From positions 1 to 6,734 of the forward strand of contig JABJJH010000290.1 in the NCBI GenBank assembly GCA_018660965.1: a DNA stretch of 6,734 nt, written 5' to 3'. Both the position numbers and the translations under genes were made by a program. Source of the DNA: Rhodospirillaceae bacterium (lineage in GTDB: Bacteria > Pseudomonadota > Alphaproteobacteria > UBA8366 > GCA-2717185). Of the stretch, positions 1-5,545 are shown one piece after another. Numbering within the stretch: the stretch's first letter is position 1; every line of letters begins with the position of its first letter. The notes beneath the pieces were generated by a model. That model was given only the letters and a program-made list of their open reading frames with translations, had not been told where the DNA came from and searched no databases.

Positions 1-1196
1 AAGGCGGGGAGGTCACCCGCTCGCTTGAATATCAAGTCGGCGGCGGCATCATGATCGGATCGCGGTTGATGACCGGCGGCGGCTATACCCTGAAGGTGCC
101 CGCCATCGATTTGGCCGAAGTCGGCGCGGGCGGCGGGTCGATCATCGCCGTCGATGCGGGCGGGTCCATGCAGGTTGGTCCGCAAAGCGCCGGGGCGCAT
201 CCGGGCCCCGTTTGTTACGATCTTGGCGGAACCGAACCGACCGTGACCGACGCCAATGTCGTGCTTGGTTACATCAACCCGGACCACCTTGTCGGCGGCG
301 CGGTGAAGCTGAACCCGGACAAAAGCCGTGATGTGCTGGCGGAAACTATCGCGAAACCGCTTAACCTCGATGTGGCGCACGCCGCCTATGGCGCGCATCA
401 GATCGCCGCGTCCAACATGATTCGCGCGATCAAGGCGGTGTCCAGCGAACGCGGGCGCGACCCGCGCAAATACGCCATGCTTGCGTTCGGCGGCAACGGT
501 CCGCTCTTTGCCGCCGGTATGGCGCAGGCGTTGCGGATGTCGCGCATTGTCGTGCCGCCCTCGCCGGGCTTGTTCTCGTCCTTTGGGCTTTTATACGCGG
601 ATGTGGAGCACCACTACACGCGCACGGTGCGCCAGGTGTTGCGCGGCAGCGACCCCGCAGCGTTGAACGAAGCGTGGCGAACCCTGGAAGACGCGGCGCG
701 CAAGCAACTCGAACTGGATGGCTTTACGACAGGCCAGATGCGGTTCAAACGCACCGCCAACATGCATTACAAGGGGCAGATATTCGAACTGACCACGCCC
801 GCGCCGGACGGCGTGATCGACGCCGCCGCCATCGCGACCCTCGAAGAATCGTTTGGCCGTGAACATGAGACGACCTACGGTCATCGCGCGGGGCCGGAAG
901 AACCCGTCGAACTGGTCAACGTCATGCTGGTCGGTAAGGGCGTTCCCGACCGCCCCCGCACGCCCGATCAATTGATCGGCGACGACGAGGAAACGACGGA
1001 AGGATTGCCGCCGCGCCAGGCCTATTTTGGCCCTGATTTAGGCTGGATTGAAACCCCGGTGCTGCGCCGCGCGGACCTCGCCACGGCCCGGACCGGCCCC
1101 TGCATCATCGAGGAATACGATGCGACCTGCCTTGCGCCGCCCGGCGCGACGGCAAGCCTTGACCAATACGGCAATATTATCATCGACCTTGCTTAG
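1..1196 (+). CDS. Hydantoinase/oxoprolinase family protein (HyuA-type), 3' part
   Basis: The reading frame is open from base 3 with no start in the window, so this is the C-terminal 397 residues or so of a protein that is usually near 690 residues. The family comprises ATP-dependent amide or lactam hydrolases such as N-methylhydantoinase A and 5-oxoprolinase, plus related carboxylase subunits. Family marks seen in order: the Gly-rich strand GAGGGSIIAVDAGG, the GGTEPTVTDANVVLGY segment, NMIRAIK followed by ERGRDPRKYAMLAFGGNGP, the YGHRAGPEEPVELVNV motif, and a C-terminal IIEEYDATCLAPPG beta region ending near DQYGNIII. The usual FGGAGPLHA loop reads FGGNGPLFA here (483-512). The ATG at 51 lies inside conserved sequence and is not the start. 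The gene ends in TAG eight bases before the convergent SDR gene. A HyuB partner might be expected upstream, outside the window. Family is sure; substrate is unknown. Confidence 0.93.
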   Translation, partial: GGEVTRSLEYQVGGGIMIGSRLMTGGGYTLKVPAIDLAEVGAGGGSIIAVDAGGSMQVGPQSAGAHPGPVCYDLGGTEPTVTDANVVLGYINPDHLVGGAVKLNPDKSRDVLAETIAKPLNLDVAHAAYGAHQIAASNMIRAIKAVSSERGRDPRKYAMLAFGGNGPLFAAGMAQALRMSRIVVPPSPGLFSSFGLLYADVEHHYTRTVRQVLRGSDPAALNEAWRTLEDAARKQLELDGFTTGQMRFKRTANMHYKGQIFELTTPAPDGVIDAAAIATLEESFGREHETTYGHRAGPEEPVELVNVMLVGKGVPDRPRTPDQLIGDDEETTEGLPPRQAYFGPDLGWIETPVLRRADLATARTGPCIIEEYDATCLAPPGATASLDQYGNIIIDLA

Positions 1197-1204
1197 GGGC
1201 GCCG

Positions 1205-2146
1205 TCACCCGTGCGCTTGATAGGCGGCCTGTGTGCCTGTCACGGGCTTGTCGTCGCGCACCTCGTTTCCGTCGCCTTCGGCCTTTGGCTTGAGAACGAA
1301 GCCTAGCGGTCGCCCGTGTTGCGCCGCTTGTTCGGCCGCGGGGCGTGACGCATCCCACGATACGGCGTCGTAGCGCATGCCGTTGACGCCGTCGGTGGCG
1401 TTGGAGACCAACCACACCGCCGGCGCCCGCATCTTGTCCGGGTGCATCATGTGCAGGCGCCCCGACGCGGTCGCAATCCGCTTTTCTTCCGGTGTGGCGA
1501 AACCAGGTGTGTCGCCTGCGGCGCCGGGATTGAGAATATTGACCGTGACGCCGGTGCCGTCCAGATCCTTCAGCCAGATTTCGGACGCCATCTCCAGCGC
1601 CGCCTTGGAGGCGCCATAAGGCGACCCGCCGGTGCGGTTCATGGTGGTCAAACGGGTTGTCACGTTGACGATCCGGCCCCAGCCTTTGTCGATCATGTGC
1701 GGTACGGCGTAACGCGTCAGGCGGTCATGCGCGACAAAGTTGGTGTCGAGGACATCCTGGACAACGTCGTCGGACAGGTTCCAGAACTTCGCGGGCTCGG
1801 CCCCGTCCAGAAACCGACCGGGATAGGCGTAGGACGGCAAGAGACCGGCGTTGTTGATAAGAATATCGAGGCCGCCGAAATGCGCGTGCGCGGCCTCCAC
1901 GACCCGTCGACAATCCCCGGATTGGCGAATATCGGCGGTTACGCCCGCCAGCGCGCCGGTGTTCGCCCCCGGATTAGCCAAAGCTGCGGCCTCCCCGGCG
2001 ACCTGATCCAGATTTTCGCCGATGATATCGGCGGCAATGACATTGGCGCCGGCTTCAACCAACGCCAGCGCCATCGCCCGGCCAAGCCCGCGCCCGCCGC
2101 CGGTGACGACGGCGATTTTGCCGTCGAGCCTGATGTCCTCGCCCAT
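1205..2146 (-). CDS. Short-chain dehydrogenase/reductase (SDR) with C-terminal extension
   Basis: A cytosolic NAD(P)-dependent oxidoreductase of 313 residues. The Rossmann nucleotide-binding motif TGGGRGLG lies at residues 15-22. Asp40 ends the second beta strand, which in this family favours NAD(H). NNAG is at 98-101, the active-site Asn is N136, and the YGASK catalytic motif gives Tyr177 and Lys181. The position 13 residues before the Tyr, normally the catalytic Ser, is Thr164 (VNVTT). The classical core ends near residue 245. About 60 further residues follow, rich in Ala, Lys and charged residues, so the protein is longer than the usual 250. The ATG at 2146 has a good Shine-Dalgarno (AAGGAG, 2153-2158) six bases upstream. 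The gene lies 80 bp behind the DUF218 gene on the same strand and converges with the hydantoinase gene. The substrate cannot be read from the sequence. Confidence 0.93.
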   Translation of the reverse strand: MGEDIRLDGKIAVVTGGGRGLGRAMALALVEAGANVIAADIIGENLDQVAGEAAALANPGANTGALAGVTADIRQSGDCRRVVEAAHAHFGGLDILINNAGLLPSYAYPGRFLDGAEPAKFWNLSDDVVQDVLDTNFVAHDRLTRYAVPHMIDKGWGRIVNVTTRLTTMNRTGGSPYGASKAALEMASEIWLKDLDGTGVTVNILNPGAAGDTPGFATPEEKRIATASGRLHMMHPDKMRAPAVWLVSNATDGVNGMRYDAVSWDASRPAAEQAAQHGRPLGFVLKPKAEGDGNEVRDDKPVTGTQAAYQAHG

Positions 2147-2152
2147 CGCCCG

Positions 2153-2158
2153 CTCCTT
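2153..2158 (-). promoter_or_regulatory. Ribosome binding site of the SDR gene
   Basis: AAGGAG on the minus strand, six bases before the ATG at 2146. It fixes this ATG as the start of the SDR reading frame. Confidence 0.8.
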
Positions 2159-2187
2159 GCCCTGATCAAAGTCTCTAATAAGGTTAA

Positions 2188-2203
2188 GTCACTTGCCGGT
2201 GAC
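2188..2203. promoter_or_regulatory. Dyad GTCAC-N6-GTGAC upstream of the SDR gene
   Basis: A perfect 5-bp inverted repeat with a 6-bp centre lies in the 80-bp spacer between the DUF218 stop (2227) and the SDR start (2146). It is about 42 bp before the SDR ATG. Its size suits a dimeric regulator or a weak RNA hairpin. No T-run follows on either strand, so it does not look like a terminator. I could not assign clear -35/-10 boxes next to it. A chance match is possible. Confidence 0.25.
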
Positions 2204-2226
2204 GTTACAAGCGGCGCTTCCATGGC

Positions 2227-2970
2227 TCATGGAGCCTGGAGATCGCCGAAATTAATTTTCCGGTTCACCAGATACCAGACGATTGCGACGTATTCTCGCC
2301 ACGCCCTGGCCGAGAGGGCGAACCCGTGCGCGCCGGGCAGGTAAAGCGAGCCGGCGTCCTTTTTGCCAAGCCGGGGCGATATGGCCAGCGCCACATCAAG
2401 CCCGTGATGGCGAAACGCGGCGGCGGCGCGGCGAATGTGTGTGGCGTCGGTCGCCAATGCGATGCGGGTGACGCCCAATCGTTTAAGTTTTTTCGCGACA
2501 ATCGCCGCACTTTCGGCGGTGGTGCGTGCGGTCTTTTCCAACCGCGCATTCACGCCGAGATTGAGGATGCGCGCGGCGGTCGTTGATTCCGCCGGTGCGT
2601 GGTCGCCAATTTTGCCGCCTGTAATGAGAATTACGCCGCCACGCAGGTTTTTTAAGCGCTGGGCGGCCCGAATGCGGCGGACCGTGGACGCAGTGGGCCG
2701 CCAATCGCCCGCCCCGTCATTGTAAATACCCCCGGTCGGCACGACGATATATTTTGGCGGGGCGGCGTCCTTTGCCAATCGCGACGGCGCGCCTGCTTGC
2801 AACGGCAGGGTCAGTAGATACCCGATTATGGGCATCGACAGAACAACAAGCAGAAATGCGGCCAGAGCGACCATGCGGCGTCCGAGCCGGGCGCCGCGAC
2901 ACAACAGCCCTACGACCAATAATGCGATAAGCGGCGTCGGCAGGCCGACCAAATTCTTCAAGACGTCCAT
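2227..2970 (-). CDS. DUF218 (YdcF/SanA/ElyC-like) membrane-anchored protein
   Basis: A 247-residue protein with two hydrophobic N-terminal segments (about residues 8-24 and 32-55) followed by a DUF218 domain. Domain marks are IVVPTGGIYNDG (75-86), the helix around STVRRIRAAQRL, the strand VILITGG (113-119), ESTTAARILNLGV (128-140), an EKTARTTAESA segment (145-155) that matches the conserved E-..T.TENA element, and DATHIRRA (175-182), corresponding to the usual S-..H..RA motif. DUF218 proteins of this layout (SanA, ElyC) are envelope proteins linked to peptidoglycan or lipid-carrier metabolism, but the reaction is not firmly known. The ATG at 2970 has AAGGA (2978-2982) seven bases upstream. 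The gene is divergent from the membrane protein gene starting at 3109 and lies 80 bp ahead of the SDR gene. Family call is firm; function is not. Confidence 0.88.
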   Translation of the reverse strand: MDVLKNLVGLPTPLIALLVVGLLCRGARLGRRMVALAAFLLVVLSMPIIGYLLTLPLQAGAPSRLAKDAAPPKYIVVPTGGIYNDGAGDWRPTASTVRRIRAAQRLKNLRGGVILITGGKIGDHAPAESTTAARILNLGVNARLEKTARTTAESAAIVAKKLKRLGVTRIALATDATHIRRAAAAFRHHGLDVALAISPRLGKKDAGSLYLPGAHGFALSARAWREYVAIVWYLVNRKINFGDLQAP

Positions 2971-3028
2971 TGCGTCATCCTTGGCGGCGCCGTCCTTGCG
3001 ACAACACCAGTGAACCTGCTAAGTAGCG

Positions 3029-3063
3029 GCCAATCGGATCGTGTAATATAGCGGTCGATTGGC
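3029..3063. promoter_or_regulatory. Inverted repeat around a TAATATA box in the divergent promoter region
   Basis: The 138-bp spacer between the divergent genes at 2970 and 3109 contains GCCAATCG (3029-3036) and its exact complement CGATTGGC (3056-3063), separated by 19 bases. In the centre is TAATATA (3044-3050). It can be read as a -10 box on the plus strand (TAATAT) and on the minus strand (TATATT). No good -35 box stands at 16-18 bp from either. This may be an operator over a shared divergent promoter. Inference only. Confidence 0.35.
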
Positions 3064-3108
3064 GAGCAACCTTCCCGGCAAAAGAATTCCTGAGCAGGCG
3101 AACGCATA

Positions 3109-4068
3109 GTGAAACAGTGGTTCATCCTCGCGGTCAAGGCGGCGTTCACGGCGGGCCTGATCTGGTGGCTTCTTGGTCAGGTTGAGTGGGACACGATGGT
3201 CGCGCGGCTGCGCGGTCTTGATCCCGCATTTCTTGCACTCGCCTTCGCCACCGTTCTGATCGCCTATAATCTGCTGATCGTTCGGTGGTGGGCCGTCAAC
3301 AAGGGCATTTCCATAAGCCTTCCTCTGGGGCGGACCATTCGCTATTCTTGGATCGGCGCCTTTTTCAACCAAACCCTTCCTTCGACGGTGGGCGGGGACG
3401 CGGTGCGTGTCTGGTATTTGTACCGAACCGGCGAAACACTGGTTCGCGCGACGTCCAGCCTGCTTCTCGACCGGCTCTGCGGGCTGTCTGGTTTACTGTT
3501 GATCGTGTTGTTCTGTCAGCCGTTGATCTTCGAATTTGTGCCCAGCGCGCCGACGCGCTGGGGTCTCGCGGCCCTGGTCGGCGCCGGTGGCGCGGCGATC
3601 ATCGCGTTCGTGCTGATTGGGCGGTTCCGAATTTCCCTTCTCGACCGATGGGCGGTGACGCGGCACCTTGTCGCAATCGCCCGCGACGCCAATACGCTGA
3701 TCCGAAACCCGGTAGCGGGCGGACTGGCGCTTTTCTTCTCTATCGGCCTTCAACTACTAGTCGTCGTAACAGTATGGCTGGTCGGGCAATCGATGGGCGG
3801 CGTTATCACCTTCGCTCAAGGTCTCGCCTTCGTGCCGCCGGTCGTCCTGGCGGCGACGATACCAATTTCGGTCGCGGGCTGGGGGGTGCGTGAAGGCGCG
3901 ATGGTCGTGGCGCTCGGCTACGTCGGCGTATCGGCGACGGACGCCGTGACCATATCGGTGATTTTCGGACTGTTGATGATTACGGCGGGGCTGCCCGGCG
4001 GACTGGTCTGGCTGTTGAGCGGGCGCGGCGAGATTGCGCAAATGAAGAATAATAAGGACGCTGCGTAA
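3109..4068 (+). CDS. UPF0104 / lysylphosphatidylglycerol synthase TM-region family membrane protein
   Basis: A 319-residue polytopic inner-membrane protein. Hydrophobic segments lie near residues 5-22, 38-58, 78-90, 120-143, 152-171, 204-226, 237-258, 262-275 and 280-304. Conserved family elements are FFNQTLPSTVGGDAVRVWYL (85-104), DRLCGL (121-126) and PISVAGWGVREGAM (252-265). They match the flippase-like membrane domain shared by MprF, AglD and the UPF0104 proteins, but the cytosolic aminoacyl-transferase domain of MprF is absent. Relatives are thought to act on lipids or lipid-linked sugars at the membrane; no substrate can be named here. The start is GTG: a stop at 3091-3093 in the same frame leaves no ATG choice. 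Its ribosome binding site is weak. It converges with the small gene ending at 4092, 23 bp away. Confidence 0.88.
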   Translation: MKQWFILAVKAAFTAGLIWWLLGQVEWDTMVARLRGLDPAFLALAFATVLIAYNLLIVRWWAVNKGISISLPLGRTIRYSWIGAFFNQTLPSTVGGDAVRVWYLYRTGETLVRATSSLLLDRLCGLSGLLLIVLFCQPLIFEFVPSAPTRWGLAALVGAGGAAIIAFVLIGRFRISLLDRWAVTRHLVAIARDANTLIRNPVAGGLALFFSIGLQLLVVVTVWLVGQSMGGVITFAQGLAFVPPVVLAATIPISVAGWGVREGAMVVALGYVGVSATDAVTISVIFGLLMITAGLPGGLVWLLSGRGEIAQMKNNKDAA

Positions 4069-4076
4069 CGGCGGCG

Positions 4077-4088
4077 CGCTCTAGAGCG
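4077..4088. other. 12-bp perfect palindrome CGCTCTAGAGCG between convergent genes
   Basis: The 23-bp gap between the stops at 4068 and 4092 holds a perfect 12-bp palindrome centred on CTAG. It could be a protein site or the core of a bidirectional terminator, but neither strand shows the T-run of an intrinsic terminator. A second CTAG lies at 4092-4095, inside the stop of the minus-strand gene. Confidence 0.3.
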
Positions 4089-4091
4089 TGT

Positions 4092-4541
4092 CTAGGTTAG
4101 CAAATCCACGCGCCTGGTCAGGAATTCAACCTGGCCATCACGGCGAGTGGCCGATGTTGTTGCTTGCGCCTTCTTATACGCGTCCACGGCGGTTTCGAAA
4201 CGTTTTAGCGACCGCGTCCGGAAGGCGCTTTCCTGACCAAGCTTCTGCGCCAGGAACGGCGTTCCCGATGATGGCGGCGGTTCGCTTCGGGGTCGGCGCG
4301 GCGCGGGCGGGTCACGCCGGGGCGGCGTTTCGGCGAGATCGTTTTTTGGCGGTGGGTTGGCGTTGGCGGCGCGCAGCGTTGCGCTTTTTTCCGCATCGCC
4401 ATTCGACGACCGTAATTCGACGGCGCCGTTCGACGAAGTTGGCGGGGCGCGCGACGGCTGTTGACGCGCGGTTTCGGGCCGCCCCGGCAACAACCCCACA
4501 AGCTCCACCACGTTCGGTGAAATGATGGTAATTTCCGCCAT
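4092..4541 (-). CDS. Hypothetical Pro/Arg-rich protein, 149 residues
   Basis: I do not recognise a named family. The N-terminus is ordered-looking and hydrophobic (MAEITIISPNVVELVGLLPG, residues 1-20). Residues 22-93 are low-complexity, rich in Pro, Arg, Ser and Ala, probably disordered. The C-terminal part (95-127) has TPFLAQKLGQE and a helix with AVDAYKKAQ. From memory, PFLAQ...QE followed by an A..AY..A helix recurs at the ends of small alphaproteobacterial proteins of unknown role; a profile search is needed to confirm it. The start is well bounded: a TAA at 4550-4548 is in frame just upstream, leaving only ATG 4541 or TTG 4544. No Shine-Dalgarno is present. A TATAAT box five bases before the ATG suggests a leaderless message. 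The opposite-strand frame is Arg-rich and unlike a protein. It lies behind phaR on the same strand, 185 bp away. Confidence 0.72.
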   Translation of the reverse strand: MAEITIISPNVVELVGLLPGRPETARQQPSRAPPTSSNGAVELRSSNGDAEKSATLRAANANPPPKNDLAETPPRRDPPAPRRPRSEPPPSSGTPFLAQKLGQESAFRTRSLKRFETAVDAYKKAQATTSATRRDGQVEFLTRRVDLLT

Positions 4542-4726
4542 CAATAATTATACGTTGGGCCAAGCGTCGCGCCCCCGATTTCGCGACCACGGACCACCGT
4601 CCCATGGATTCTCATCCCATATAACCACGATGCTAGCGCATCGATGGCGTTCTAGAGGGGTAGCGGTGTAAGTGCGTGAAATTTAATTTATTGAAATTCG
4701 CGGCTAGAAAATCAGGGCGTTGGCCA
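4542..4726. other. Non-coding spacer between phaR and the 149-residue gene
   Basis: No convincing gene is seen in these 185 bases. The right half is unusually AT-rich (about 4680-4697, with two TGAAATT copies 15 bp apart). A possible stem, CGATGC-N4-GCATCG, lies at 4628-4643 without a following T-run. Three CTAG tetranucleotides (4633, 4652, 4704) fall here, although the word is rare elsewhere in the window. The spacer should hold the end of the phaR transcript and the promoter of the next minus-strand gene. Confidence 0.4.
4547..4552 (-). promoter_or_regulatory. Consensus -10 box TATAAT directly before the ATG at 4541
   Basis: The minus strand reads TATAAT, then TATTG, then ATG. A -10 box at this distance would start the transcript at or within a base of the A of the ATG. 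No clear -35 element is seen 16-18 bp upstream; that stretch is a run of G. The placement, together with the missing ribosome binding site, is the argument for leaderless expression. Confidence 0.5.
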
Positions 4727-5356
4727 TTATCCGACTGGCTTCGTCATCGCCGCGATCTGCGCCTGTAACGCGTTGAGCTTGCGTTCCATCTCGTCCATCT
4801 GGTTTTTGGCGGCGCTGTCATCGGTCTTGGTGTCGACCGGTTCCGCCGCCGCACCGGTTGAAGGGGCGTCAGCCGACGGCGCCGCCTGTGCGGCGAACGG
4901 CGCGAACATTTGCATGGCGTTGTCCAAAACAGTCTTGTTTTGTTTGCTGATATCCTCGACCGACCCCGCCGGGAACATCGAACCGAAGGTGTCGCGGAAA
5001 TAACTTTCTATTTGGCCCTGGTTTTGGGTGAACGCCTCCATCGATTGCTCGAGAAAACGCGGCACCAGCATCTGCTGCATGTTGTCCCCATAAAACCCGA
5101 TCAACTGACGGAGGAAACTTATCGGCAGAAGGTTCTGGCCTTTCCCCTCTTCCTCCACGATTATTTGCGTCAATACCGACCGGGTTATGTCCTCGCCGCT
5201 TTTGGCGTCGTACACCACGAAATCCAATCCGTCCTTCACCATCTGGCATAGATGGTCGAGCGTGACATAGCTGCTCGTCGCTGTGTTGTAGAGGCGTCGA
5301 TTGGCGTATTTTTTGATCGTGATCGTCGCGCCGTTTTGTCCGTTAGAATCCGTCAT
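4727..5356 (-). CDS. phaR: Polyhydroxyalkanoate synthesis repressor PhaR
   Basis: A 209-residue regulator that in its family binds both DNA and PHA granules. It represses phasin and often its own gene, and is released when polymer accumulates. The N-terminal PHB/PHA accumulation regulator DNA-binding domain spans about residues 12-72, with the hallmark IKKYANRRLYNTATSSYVTL (14-33), the DHLCQMVKDG helix and SGEDITRSVLTQIIVEEE. A PHB_acc domain follows (about 76-120: PISFLRQLIGFYGDNMQQML, then PRFLEQSMEAF). A low-complexity Ala/Pro/Asp linker (155-183) leads to a C-terminal coiled coil (MDEMERKLNALQAQIAAM, 187-204). The ATG at 5356 gives the usual N-terminus directly ahead of the DNA-binding domain; the ribosome binding site is a modest GGGAA. 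The gene is divergent from the synthase unit, with candidate operators in the shared 189-bp spacer. Confidence 0.95.
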   Translation of the reverse strand: MTDSNGQNGATITIKKYANRRLYNTATSSYVTLDHLCQMVKDGLDFVVYDAKSGEDITRSVLTQIIVEEEGKGQNLLPISFLRQLIGFYGDNMQQMLVPRFLEQSMEAFTQNQGQIESYFRDTFGSMFPAGSVEDISKQNKTVLDNAMQMFAPFAAQAAPSADAPSTGAAAEPVDTKTDDSAAKNQMDEMERKLNALQAQIAAMTKPVG

Positions 5357-5422
5357 AAGCGTTCCCGGTCATGCTAAAATTTTGGGTCCCGCAGACCACC
5401 CGCGGACCATGGGGACCGAATA

Positions 5423-5435
5423 TTGCTGCAACGCA
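5423..5435 (+). promoter_or_regulatory. Candidate PhaR operator, copy 1 (TTGCTGCAACGCA)
   Basis: Contains CTGC-AAC-GCAT, which matches seven of the eight fixed bases of the CTGC-N3/4-GCAG element I recall being reported for PhaR in Rhodobacter. It lies in the phaR/synthase divergent spacer, 67 bp before the phaR start. A second copy with one base different lies exactly 42 bp further right. Confidence 0.5.
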
Positions 5436-5464
5436 TACCATTAAAGGCGAATTTGAGCAAAGTT

Positions 5465-5477
5465 TTGCTGCACCGCA
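5465..5477 (+). promoter_or_regulatory. Candidate PhaR operator, copy 2 (TTGCTGCACCGCA)
   Basis: Contains CTGC-ACC-GCAC, again seven of eight fixed bases. Twelve of its 13 bases equal copy 1, in the same orientation and 42 bp apart, about four helical turns. The left part also joins a GCAAA-GT-TTTGC dyad at 5457-5468. It lies 68 bp before the ATG of the small coiled-coil gene. Confidence 0.5.
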
Positions 5478-5533
5478 CCCGTCACGGCGCTCGTGGTGGT
5501 GCGCGACGGCTGGCGCCTGCGTCGGCTGCCCCA

Positions 5534-5539
5534 TATACT
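5534..5539 (+). promoter_or_regulatory. Possible -10 box TATACT before the ATG at 5546
   Basis: TATACT matches five of six consensus bases and ends six bases before the ATG, which would place the transcript start at or next to the ATG. A -35 is poor (CTGGCG with an 18-bp spacer, three of six). GGA in the same gap could instead act as a weak ribosome binding site on a longer transcript. Confidence 0.35.
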
Positions 5540-5545
5540 GGACGC

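Noticed and set aside
591..971. Minus-strand frame (126 residues) inside the hydantoinase gene
   Set aside because: Antisense to conserved hydantoinase sequence, with no domain or signal of its own.
1442..2344. Long plus-strand open frame (300 residues) antisense to the SDR gene
   Set aside because: It lies over the SDR coding region, crosses the spacer and enters the DUF218 gene. Its protein has no recognisable domain, whereas the minus-strand frame has all SDR motifs. It is a by-product of GC-rich codon usage.
3019..3372. Minus-strand frame (117 residues) over the start of the UPF0104 gene
   Set aside because: Hydrophilic and compositionally odd; the plus-strand frame has clear membrane segments and family motifs, and the frame would block the divergent spacer.
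4088..4525. Plus-strand open frame (145 residues) antisense to the 149-residue gene
   Set aside because: Extremely Arg/Ala-rich with no protein-like segments. The minus-strand frame has a bounded start, ordered ends and a promoter box.
4628..4643. CGATGC-N4-GCATCG as a terminator for phaR
   Set aside because: The stem is only six pairs, about 85 bp past the phaR stop, and no T-run follows in either direction. Kept only as a remark on the spacer.
5423..5545. N-terminal extension of the small PHA protein to TTG 5423
   Set aside because: The added 41 residues are Arg-rich and unlike the rest, the TTG has no ribosome binding site, and the stretch covers the two candidate PhaR sites.
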